Source of the DNA: Erysipelotrichaceae bacterium
GTDB lineage: Bacteria > Bacillota_I > Bacilli_A > RFN20 > CAG-826
Assembly: GCA_012729405.1 (NCBI GenBank)
Contig: JAAYDH010000023.1
Coordinates: forward strand, 1-6,421
Direction: 5' to 3'
Length of the DNA stretch: 6,421 nt
Shown here: positions 1 through 6,342 of the stretch, one piece after another
How the letters are laid out: each line of letters begins with the position of its first letter
How positions within the stretch are numbered: the stretch's first letter is position 1
Notes under the pieces: generated by a model
What the model was told of the DNA's origin: nothing
The model's database searches: none
The model's input: the letters and a program-made list of their open reading frames with translations, nothing else
Position numbers and translations under genes: made by a program

Positions 1-261
1 AACAGGAAGGCTCTTTATGACTGTATAACAGACTGCGGGTTCCAATGTGTAAAACCACAGGGGGCTTTTTACCTTTTCGCCAAATCCCCGGTGTCCGATG
101 AAAAAGAATTCTGCAAGACAGCAAAAAAATATAATATAATAATGGTGCCCGGCTCATCATTTGCATCACCCGGGTATGTAAGACTGGCATATTGCGTTTC
201 ATATGAGACAATACTTGCTTCCATGGATGCCTTCAAAAAACTTGCAGCGGAATATAAATAG
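1..261 (+). CDS. Class I/II PLP-dependent aminotransferase, C-terminal part (5' end outside window)
   Basis: Frame 1 is open from the first base to a TAG stop at 259-261 and gives the last 86 residues of a protein. The stretch PQGAFYLF (about residues 19-26 of the fragment), followed by VPGSSFASPGYVRLAYC (about 49-65), matches the C-terminal small domain of aspartate-aminotransferase-like fold-type I enzymes. In that family the Arg of the VRL segment binds the substrate alpha-carboxylate. These cytosolic enzymes move an amino group between an amino acid and a 2-oxo acid using PLP. The PLP lysine and the rest of the large domain lie upstream of the window, so the substrate cannot be assigned. 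The stop is 18 bases before the next start codon with no terminator between, so it was probably cotranscribed with the GNAT-like stub that follows. Family call is firm; exact enzyme unknown. Confidence 0.88.
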   Translation, partial: NRKALYDCITDCGFQCVKPQGAFYLFAKSPVSDEKEFCKTAKKYNIIMVPGSSFASPGYVRLAYCVSYETILASMDAFKKLAAEYK

Positions 262-279
262 ATGATTTGGGGAGAGAAG

Positions 280-369
280 ATGGTTATAGAAACAAAAAAT
301 ATGATAATAAGAGAATCAAGTTTTTATGACTGCGCTTTTTTCCGGAATGTGAAACAAAAAAATGCATAG
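280..369 (+). pseudogene. Truncated GNAT-like acetyltransferase (N-terminal stub)
   Basis: An ATG at 280, preceded by a GGGGAG ribosome binding site (about 269-274), opens a 29-codon frame ending in TAG at 367-369. A second in-frame ATG lies at 301. The segment NMIIRESSFYDCAFFRNVKQK resembles the first strand and helix of GNAT N-acetyltransferases, which often begin with a similar IRE...DC..F pattern before a Q-K-x-x-V segment. Resemblance stops around base 360, and none of the three forward frames between 360 and 438 continues a GNAT fold. The acetyl-CoA-binding core is therefore absent and the product cannot be an active acetyltransferase. Position and spacing behind the aminotransferase suggest it was the next gene in that operon, cut off when the DNA carrying the PucR-type gene arrived. 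The family call rests on about 22 residues, so an unrelated small peptide gene cannot be excluded. Confidence 0.5.
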
Positions 370-438
370 GCCATAGATTCCACTTATTATTTTTAGCCAT
401 GTTGCTTTATCAACATTCAGATAGAGAATGCATAATAT

Positions 439-1968
439 TTATTCTAATTTATTGCTGAAATCAGCATAGAGATGCATGCAAATTTCCATGAGAAATATAT
501 CCTCGGTGTTTTTGAGAGATAAATCGGTCAGTTCTTCGATTTTATTAAGCTTGTACAGTAGTGATTGGCGGTGCATATTAAGATTACGGGCAGTTTCTGA
601 TATGTTTCTATAGGAGAGATAAGATTTAAGGGTGTTCATAAGACATCCATTGCTGGTTTTGTCATATTCGATTAGAGGACATATTATATTATACAGAGCC
701 TTCATGATTTCTTCGTTGGTGGAAAGTGCCGACATTATGTTAAAAATTATTGTGTCTTCAAATTGAAAACGCTTTCCGGTACCGGTATTTCCGGCACACA
801 GTTCTTCAGCCAGTTTTGCATGAATAAAATAAGTTCTAAAATTAGTGAGATTGGTTTTTATCTCACTTATTCCCCATGAGAAAAAAATACGCGGAGATGA
901 TCGACGCAGATATTCCTCAGCCCTATCGAGGAATCTATTTACACTTTCTTTTGCTCCTGACATTAAATTTTCAAGGTAGATAATAATCAGATCTTTTTGG
1001 TGTGTGATCATTATTTCACAACCCATGCTTTGGGCAATAAAAAGCAGATCTTTTTTTAGAGAATTTATATTTGATGTCATCCATGAGTTGCCCCATGCCT
1101 TATCATGGGATCCGTCTAGCATAGGACGCCCGACGATGCAAGTGTATGGACATGAGAGGTGAAAACCCATAAGTTCTGCACTTCTGATTGTATTTTCGGA
1201 TTTGGGATCTTCTCCACAGGCCAAATCCCAAACGAAATCATCCCGGGCCATTCGCTGCGCATTGGAAATAATATCATCTTTGTAAAACCACAGCATGAGT
1301 AAAGGTGAGAGAATACGTCGAAGAAGAGAAACAATCTTAATGGTTTTTTTGAGATTGAAACAAAAATAACCGTAGAGGTGGTTATCAGACTCAAGCGAAA
1401 TTGAATACATCTCCGCCGGATCATCCTTGCCGCAGATGATGTTGCCGTTTAGGTCCTGAATAGTAACATCGCACTCTAGGCTTTCCGAAATAATTTTTGC
1501 CGCTTCGGAAATTTCGGAATTGCTGAGGAATGCTTCTAAAAGCTTTGTCTGCAACTCTTTGAGCCCATCAACTTCCTTATTATATGTAGTATGAATTTCC
1601 GTAAGGACAGCTTCCAATATATCTGCGAATCTGATCTCCCATGGAATTTGAAATATAGGCAGATCATTTTCCTTTGCAATTTTTATATTTTTGTCGCTCA
1701 AAACTAATTTATTGCTTGGAGTGGCAAGCAAAAAAATACTTGCATTTGCATCGATCAAACCATTGATAAATTCGGTCATGAGCTTTTCATCTTTCATATA
1801 AGGGGTTGCAATTGATATGACCATCTCATTTTCTCTGATGAAATCATCCAATGGCAGATCATTGACAGAAGCATACTCAATCGGCTTTGTCATAGGGATG
1901 GGGGCATCTGTAAGATTTCGATACCACGGTACAAGTTTCATTTCCAAAAAATCTTTAATTGTAAACAT
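439..1968 (-). CDS. PucR-family transcriptional regulator
   Basis: This 509-residue cytosolic protein has the standard PucR layout. Residues about 1-125 form the N-terminal PucR sensing domain (opening MFTIKDFLEM, later IFQIPWEIRFADILEAV). Residues about 150-400 form a middle region like the GGDEF-like domain of CdaR/PucR proteins. Residues about 443-502 form the C-terminal PucR helix-turn-helix, with the core NISETARNLNMHRQSLLYKL near 455-474. Such regulators usually activate a neighbouring operon for uptake and use of a nitrogen compound. Here the gene is divergent from the symporter-racemase-decarboxylase operon across 198 bases, so that operon is the likely target; the inducer is unknown but may be its substrate. 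The ATG at 1968 is supported by a GAAGGGG ribosome binding site (complement of 1977-1983) 8 bases upstream. No convincing terminator follows, and its transcript runs towards the aminotransferase on the opposite strand. Family call is firm; the target is inferred. Confidence 0.9.
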   Translation of the reverse strand: MFTIKDFLEMKLVPWYRNLTDAPIPMTKPIEYASVNDLPLDDFIRENEMVISIATPYMKDEKLMTEFINGLIDANASIFLLATPSNKLVLSDKNIKIAKENDLPIFQIPWEIRFADILEAVLTEIHTTYNKEVDGLKELQTKLLEAFLSNSEISEAAKIISESLECDVTIQDLNGNIICGKDDPAEMYSISLESDNHLYGYFCFNLKKTIKIVSLLRRILSPLLMLWFYKDDIISNAQRMARDDFVWDLACGEDPKSENTIRSAELMGFHLSCPYTCIVGRPMLDGSHDKAWGNSWMTSNINSLKKDLLFIAQSMGCEIMITHQKDLIIIYLENLMSGAKESVNRFLDRAEEYLRRSSPRIFFSWGISEIKTNLTNFRTYFIHAKLAEELCAGNTGTGKRFQFEDTIIFNIMSALSTNEEIMKALYNIICPLIEYDKTSNGCLMNTLKSYLSYRNISETARNLNMHRQSLLYKLNKIEELTDLSLKNTEDIFLMEICMHLYADFSNKLE

Positions 1969-2018
1969 GTTATTTTCCCCTTCTTTCTAAAACAGATTAT
2001 CATATTATGTGAAAAGTG

Positions 2019-2047
2019 TATATAAAGAACTTGATAATATAGTACAA
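2019..2047 (-). promoter_or_regulatory. Candidate promoter of the pucR-like gene
   Basis: Read on the minus strand, TTGTAC (complement of 2042-2047) lies exactly 17 bases from TATATA (complement of 2019-2024). This is a reasonable -35/-10 pair for the housekeeping sigma factor. It would start transcription near 2012 and leave a leader of about 44 bases carrying the GAAGGGG ribosome binding site. The region is very AT-rich, so chance matches are common. A second -10-like TATGAT lies closer to the gene but lacks a good -35. Confidence 0.4.
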
Positions 2048-2054
2048 ATTAACT

Positions 2055-2072
2055 ATTGCATGAAAATTCAAT
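2055..2072. promoter_or_regulatory. Candidate operator dyad in the divergent intergenic region
   Basis: The 18-base sequence ATTGCATGAAAATTCAAT forms an interrupted inverted repeat: ATTG/CAAT outer arms, one mismatched pair, AT/AT inner arms and a 4-base centre. It lies in the 1969-2166 spacer between the regulator and the symporter gene, just upstream of a weak plus-strand -10-like TATAAG (2077-2082) and just behind the candidate minus-strand promoter. That is a sensible place for the PucR-type protein or another regulator to control both directions. I found no clear plus-strand promoter. The region is AT-rich and short dyads occur by chance, so this is only a candidate. Confidence 0.25.
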
Positions 2073-2166
2073 CAAATATAAGTTTTACTTGAGCCTTGCA
2101 GATTATTTCAGGAAGTAAGAGAGCTGGATTATTTTTTTATGGCAGGGCTAATGAGAGGAGGAAAGT

Positions 2167-3576
2167 ATGGATACTGTATTAACTGTCAATGATACCATTA
2201 ATGGTCTAATATGGGGACCGTTTGCCATTTTGCTACTTATGGGGACAGGTCTTTACCTTGGGATCCGTCTTGGTTTCCTGCAATTCACACATATAAGATT
2301 TGTGGTCAGCAGGACACTAGGAAGAGCATTTTCAAAGAAATGGAGAGCAAAGTCTAAAGATTCGGAAGGTGACATAACGTCGTTTCAGGCGGCAATGACT
2401 GCTGTGGCAGCTGTAGTTGGTTCCGGTAATGTAGCCGGTGTTGCAACGGCAGTGGTAATGGGAGGACCGGGAGCCCTTTTCTGGATGTGGGTCGCAGCAT
2501 TAATAGGTATGTGCACCAAGTTCTCGGAAATCACGCTCGGAATCAAATTTCGCGAGATCGACAAGGATGGAAATGTTGTCGGCGGGCCTATGTATTACCT
2601 AAAAAATGGTTTGCACCAAAAATGGCTGGGAGTTATTTTTGCAATTTTAACTATACCGGCAGGCCTTGTAATTTCTGCAGTAGTTGACACCAATACAATG
2701 ACAATTGCATTACAGGAGAAAATCGATTTGCCGTCATTTGTAATAGGAATAATTTTTGTAGTACTTACCGGTATTGTTATTATAGGCGGAATAAAGAGGA
2801 TAGGCGAAGTTTGTGAAATTATTGCTCCGTTTATGGGGGCTGCTTACATATTATCCGGGCTGGTAATAATTTTTACCAATTTTACGGAAGTACCCCATGC
2901 ATTCGGTCAGATATTTGAAGCGGCATTCAATCCTGAAGCAGGACTTGGCGGCGTTGCCGGAACATCTGTATGGATGGTAATGCGTTATGGAATGGCAAGA
3001 GGAATATTCAGTAACGAAGCAGGATTAGGTACAGGCGCTATAGTGCATGCAAGTGCGAAGGTGGATCATCCGTGCCAGCAGGCATTATGGGCACCTGTTG
3101 AGTTGTGTATAGACACACTTTTAGTTTGTAGCGTAACGGGACTCACGATTGTAATGTCGGGGCTTTGGACCGTAGGTGAAGAGTTATCCGGTTCGGCACT
3201 TACTATGGCAGCATTTGATTCGCTCTTGCCGGGTAAGGTTGGAGGCTTCATAGTACTGGGTGCGGTACTGCTCTTTGGTTATTCTTGCCTTATTACATGG
3301 TACTATTATGTTGAAAAAGCACTAGAATTTCTTTTCGGTGAAAAAAGCAAACCGGTATCAAAAGTGTTGTGGCTTGTATTTATAATAGTCGGGTCTGTAA
3401 GTTCTCTCGGTTTTGTGTGGGATTTAGCAGATACTACAAACGGACTTATGATGATACCGAACCTTATAGGCTTGTTATTCTTGAGCAATAAGGTTGTTAA
3501 ACTGAAGAAAGAATACTTTGCTGAGCAATTGCCGATCGATGCAGCATTAAGAGAAGAAAAGAGATCAGGCAAATGA
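2167..3576 (+). CDS. AGCS-family sodium:alanine (amino acid) symporter
   Basis: This 469-residue, strongly hydrophobic inner-membrane protein has about 10-11 likely membrane segments and the usual length for the AGCS family, which couples Na+ (or H+) entry to uptake of alanine, glycine and related small amino acids. Residues 99-114 (GGPGALFWMWVAALIG) match the family signature. Other hallmarks are SFQAAMTAVAAVVGSGNVAG (72-91), GIFSNEAGLGTGAIVHA (about 280-296) and WYYYVEKALEFLFG followed by VWDLADTTNGLM near the C-terminus. Some family members carry both D- and L-alanine, which would suit the racemase encoded next. The start is unambiguous: AGGAGG (2156-2161) lies 5 bases before the ATG, and an in-frame TGA lies at 2152-2154. 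The stop overlaps the next start by 4 bases (ATGA), implying translational coupling. It is the first gene of the operon divergent from the pucR-like gene. Family certain; real substrate uncertain. Confidence 0.93.
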   Translation: MDTVLTVNDTINGLIWGPFAILLLMGTGLYLGIRLGFLQFTHIRFVVSRTLGRAFSKKWRAKSKDSEGDITSFQAAMTAVAAVVGSGNVAGVATAVVMGGPGALFWMWVAALIGMCTKFSEITLGIKFREIDKDGNVVGGPMYYLKNGLHQKWLGVIFAILTIPAGLVISAVVDTNTMTIALQEKIDLPSFVIGIIFVVLTGIVIIGGIKRIGEVCEIIAPFMGAAYILSGLVIIFTNFTEVPHAFGQIFEAAFNPEAGLGGVAGTSVWMVMRYGMARGIFSNEAGLGTGAIVHASAKVDHPCQQALWAPVELCIDTLLVCSVTGLTIVMSGLWTVGEELSGSALTMAAFDSLLPGKVGGFIVLGAVLLFGYSCLITWYYYVEKALEFLFGEKSKPVSKVLWLVFIIVGSVSSLGFVWDLADTTNGLMMIPNLIGLLFLSNKVVKLKKEYFAEQLPIDAALREEKRSGK

Positions 3577-4664
3577 TAAATGAATATTATCCTCGCGTGA
3601 CAGTCAATCTACAGAAATTGAGGCATAACATTGACGAGATAAAGCGAAGATGTGACGAACAAGGTGTGAATCTTGTAGGTGTAATTAAGGGGTGCACAGG
3701 CATCCCTCAATGCACCAAAGTTTTTGAACAGGCAGGATGTCAATATATTGCCTCATCCCGCCTGGAGCAAATTCGTGATGCGATAGACTATGGTGTAAAA
3801 GGACCGTTCATGCTTATACGGATTCCTATGCTTTGTGAGGTTGATGAAGCGGTCAGACTGACAGAAATAAGTCTTAACAGCGAAGTTGAGGGTTTGCGTG
3901 CATTGAATCAAGCGGCTAAGAGGCAGGGGAAGATCCACAAAGTGATTTTGATGATTGATCTTGGAGATTTGAGGGAAGGCTTTTGGGACCGGGATGAACT
4001 TTTGGAAGCGGCACTTATGACGGAAAAGGATATGGACAATCTTTATCTTGCGGGAATCGGAACAAACCTGGGATGCTATGGATCAATTGTTCCAACGGTT
4101 GAAAAGCTGGATGAATTGGTTGATTGTGCTGAAATGATCGAGGCGAAAATCGGGCGATCACTGGATATAATCAGTGGTGGTGCAAGTACCTCTATGCCGA
4201 GAATATTTGATCGCAATATGCCGGAAAGAATCAATCAACTCCGCATTGGAGAAGCAATAGTAAACGCAAAAGATTCACGAGATCTCTTCGGATATGATAT
4301 GAGTTTTATGTACCAGGATGCATTCGTATTGAAGGCTATGGTTATTGAGGTAAAAGATAAACCCAGTCATCCGGTGGGAGAAATTGGATATGATGCCTTC
4401 GGAATGAAACAGGAGTACACGGACAGAGGAATCAGAAGGCGAGCACTTTTAGCACTCGGTAAAGTTGACTATGCGTTTCACGATATGATTTATCCTATTG
4501 AGAAGGGTGTTGAAGTTTTGGGCGCATCCAGCGACCATACCATTGTGGATATTGAAGATGCGACAAAAAAAATAAAAGTTGGTGACATAATGGAATTTAC
4601 TTTGTGTTATGCTACAATTGTATACGCTACGAACTCACCCAATGTAAAGATAGTGTTTGAATAG
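3573..4664 (+). CDS. Alanine/ornithine racemase-family PLP enzyme
   Basis: This 363-residue cytosolic protein has the fold-type III (alanine racemase N-terminal barrel) layout and resembles ornithine racemase (Orr) of amino-acid-fermenting clostridia over its full length. Lys39 in GVIKG is the expected PLP lysine. Further family segments are ISLNSEVEGL (99-108), KVILMIDLGDLREGF (123-137), GIGTNLGCYGSIVPT (161-175), the glycine-rich SGGAST (201-206) likely contacting the PLP phosphate, LRIGEAI (223-229), GEIGYDAFG (269-277) and LGASSDH (316-322). It would interconvert D and L forms of an amino acid. Orr acts on ornithine, but the family also includes enzymes of other or unknown specificity, so I give no gene symbol. 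ATGA overlap with the symporter gene suggests coupled translation; its own ribosome binding site (AGATCAGG region) is weak. The decarboxylase gene starts 16 bases after its stop, suggesting that the racemised product feeds that enzyme. No truncation is seen. Confidence 0.88.
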   Translation: MINEYYPRVTVNLQKLRHNIDEIKRRCDEQGVNLVGVIKGCTGIPQCTKVFEQAGCQYIASSRLEQIRDAIDYGVKGPFMLIRIPMLCEVDEAVRLTEISLNSEVEGLRALNQAAKRQGKIHKVILMIDLGDLREGFWDRDELLEAALMTEKDMDNLYLAGIGTNLGCYGSIVPTVEKLDELVDCAEMIEAKIGRSLDIISGGASTSMPRIFDRNMPERINQLRIGEAIVNAKDSRDLFGYDMSFMYQDAFVLKAMVIEVKDKPSHPVGEIGYDAFGMKQEYTDRGIRRRALLALGKVDYAFHDMIYPIEKGVEVLGASSDHTIVDIEDATKKIKVGDIMEFTLCYATIVYATNSPNVKIVFE

Positions 4665-4680
4665 GCTTAAGGAGACATAA

Positions 4681-6084
4681 ATGAAGGATTTTTTACTAAA
4701 GCATGCGTCAAAACACCCTGTATCTTTCCACATGCCGGGGCATAAGGGATCTGCGATATTTAGCAGATATGGATATGGTGATGTGCTTGAAAACTTTGTG
4801 GATATTGATGTGACGGAAATTCCCGGAGCAGATAATCTTTTTCAGGCAGAGGGAATAATCAAAGATGTTCAGGACAGGTATGCAGCGCTATATGGCGTAA
4901 AGCATTCATATCTGCAGATCAACGGAACCAGCGGAGGCATTATAGCATCAATCCTATCCTGCGTGCCTTCCGGAAAAAAGCTTATAATGGCAAGGAACTG
5001 TCACAAATCGGTATTTAACGCTTTGACACTGGGCCATATTGAGCCGGTGTATGCACAGCCTGAGCTTATTGAAGAAAACGGAATACTCGGTTCTGTATCT
5101 GCAGAGGAGATAGAGAGATTGCTTACAGAAAACCCGGATGGTGAGGCGGTAATACTTCCGAGTCCGAATTATTATGGTATATGCAGCGATATATCCGCAA
5201 TAGCTGAGGTTGTACACAAAGCAGGAAAGGTCCTCATAGTTGATCAGGCCCATGGTGCACATTTGAAATTTTTTCACAAGTACGGACAGGGAGAAGGAAT
5301 GGCTGTGGCGGCAGAAGACTGCGGCGCAGACCTTGTAATCAACAGTATACATAAGACTTTGGCTTCATTAACGCAAAGTGCGGTTCTCAATTTAAATTCT
5401 GACAGAGTGAATAGATATCTTCTTGAAGATAAATTACAGGCTATTGAGAGCACCAGTCCTTCTTATGTACTTATGACATTTTTGGATATAAATGCTGAGA
5501 TTTTAGAAAAGCACGGCGCGGAAGTCATGAAAAACTGGAAGGAGAATATTACTTATTTCTACGAGGAAGCCAGCAAGGTCGCCGGCCTTGATGTTATGAT
5601 CATCAAGAACCATATGGATATAAGTAAAATAAATCTGGATATGAGCAGCTTTGGTATAGATGGTGCAAAACTTGAAGAGTTGCTTATGGCATACGGTATA
5701 TTTTCGGAACTCTATACAGGCAATATCCTAATGCTTATGACCGGCATAGGAAACACAAGGGCGGACATGGACAAGACTCTGAATGCACTTCGAGACATCG
5801 CATCTAAGCATAAGATCGGAAGTAAAGCAGAAGTGAAAATATTGAAACCGCCGGTAGCGGGGAAGATGCATCCGGTCCCACACGATAAGATTTTTATTAA
5901 ATTGGCAGAAGCAGAAGGCAAAGTTTGTGCAAGCTCAATTATTCCTTATCCCCCGGGTATACCGTTCATCTGTCCGGGAGAAGAAATAACTTTAGAAGCC
6001 GTTAATTATATTAAATCCCTACGCGATGTCGGAGAAAAGGTCATAGGGGTCAATGACAACGGCGAAGTACTAATTGGACGATAA
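4681..6084 (+). CDS. Short-form Orn/Lys/Arg decarboxylase (PLP, fold-type I)
   Basis: This 467-residue cytosolic enzyme has the length of the short, Bacillus SpeA/YaaO-like type, without the N-terminal wing domain of the long enterobacterial forms. Visible motifs, in order, are FHMPGHKGS (16-24), DVTEIPGADNL (43-53), NGTSGGIIAS (81-90), ARNCHKSVFNAL (104-115), SPNYYGICSDI (161-171), VDQAHGAHLKF (187-197), SIHKTLASLTQSA (222-234) with Lys225 as the PLP lysine, and IPYPPGIPFICPGE (421-434). The family decarboxylates basic amino acids to diamines such as putrescine, cadaverine or agmatine; the substrate here is not determined. In VDQAHGAH the more usual Glu after the PLP-ring Asp188 is Gln, a mild change. 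AAGGAG (4669-4674) lies 6 bases before the ATG. It is the last gene of the operon, followed by a strong terminator, and its partnership with the racemase suggests use of both enantiomers of one amino acid. Family firm. Confidence 0.92.
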   Translation: MKDFLLKHASKHPVSFHMPGHKGSAIFSRYGYGDVLENFVDIDVTEIPGADNLFQAEGIIKDVQDRYAALYGVKHSYLQINGTSGGIIASILSCVPSGKKLIMARNCHKSVFNALTLGHIEPVYAQPELIEENGILGSVSAEEIERLLTENPDGEAVILPSPNYYGICSDISAIAEVVHKAGKVLIVDQAHGAHLKFFHKYGQGEGMAVAAEDCGADLVINSIHKTLASLTQSAVLNLNSDRVNRYLLEDKLQAIESTSPSYVLMTFLDINAEILEKHGAEVMKNWKENITYFYEEASKVAGLDVMIIKNHMDISKINLDMSSFGIDGAKLEELLMAYGIFSELYTGNILMLMTGIGNTRADMDKTLNALRDIASKHKIGSKAEVKILKPPVAGKMHPVPHDKIFIKLAEAEGKVCASSIIPYPPGIPFICPGEEITLEAVNYIKSLRDVGEKVIGVNDNGEVLIGR

Positions 6085-6141
6085 TAATAAATCTGTATCA
6101 AATTTTTATAGTAATGAACGTATAAGGATTCTAACAAAGTC

Positions 6142-6166
6142 TTAAGATTCATGTTTTAAGATTCAT
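6142..6166 (+). repeat. Tandem TTAAGATTCAT direct repeats
   Basis: Two exact 11-base copies of TTAAGATTCAT (6142-6152 and 6156-6166) sit 14 bases apart, start to start. A looser third copy, TATAAGGATTCTA, lies just upstream at 6121-6133. They fall between the decarboxylase stop and the terminator, so they would be transcribed in the 3' untranslated region. Function is unknown: they could be a protein-binding array, slippage products or chance in AT-rich DNA. Confidence 0.55.
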
Positions 6167-6191
6167 ATACAATCTGAAATCAATTTGCAAG

Positions 6192-6228
6192 GGGCAAAAA
6201 TGATTAATCATTTTTGCCCTTTTTTTTT
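6192..6228 (+). terminator. Rho-independent terminator of the symporter-racemase-decarboxylase operon
   Basis: Bases 6192-6219 form a perfect 28-base palindrome: GGGCAAAAATGA is followed by its complement around a TTAA centre. Nine T residues (6220-6228) follow directly. This can fold into a 12-bp stem with a 4-base loop ending in a U-run, a classic intrinsic terminator for plus-strand transcription, 107 bases after the decarboxylase stop. No comparable T-run follows on the minus strand, so it appears to work in one direction. Confidence 0.92.
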
Positions 6229-6342
6229 GCACTATAAGAACAATTTTTGCATGTAAGGTATTATATAGGTAATATAAATATAATTTTTATATAATTAATA
6301 AACATTAAAGCTACGACAATGCGAGTTCATTGAGAATAGTGA
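6229..6342. other. AT-rich spacer without a gene, up to the right-hand junction
   Basis: No convincing coding frame, RNA gene, promoter or insertion-sequence end is visible here. The first two thirds are very AT-rich. The last part (about 6308-6342) is less so and resembles neither the decarboxylase nor any element I recognise. It ends where decarboxylase-like sequence begins at 6343. Confidence 0.5.

Noticed and set aside
399..416. Small hairpin ATGTTG-CTTTAT-CAACAT downstream of the regulator gene
   Set aside because: The stem is only 6 bp, with two G-C pairs, and no T-run follows on the minus strand, so it is not a credible intrinsic terminator.
361..434. Short direct repeat AATGCATA at 361-368 and 427-434 near the left junction, and a possible minus-strand terminator pairing ATGCAT copies before a 7-base T-run
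   Set aside because: The repeat is partly self-palindromic and AT-rich, and has no convincing matching copy at the right junction. The stem would be 6 bp with a loop of about 60 bases.
1116..1424. 102-residue minus-strand open frame inside the regulator gene, and other overlapping frames within the symporter, racemase and decarboxylase genes
   Set aside because: They lie fully inside strong family-matching genes, show no recognisable motifs and are shadow frames.
2031..2082. Plus-strand promoter pairs TTGATA-17-TATTGC (2031-2059) or TTGCAT-15-TATAAG (2056-2082)
   Set aside because: Each has a poor -10 box or too short a spacing; neither is good enough to call in such AT-rich DNA.
2139..2192. 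17-codon open frame starting at ATG 2139 and overlapping the symporter start
   Set aside because: It has no ribosome binding site, sits after a T-run and encodes nothing recognisable; the AGGAGG belongs to the ATG at 2167.
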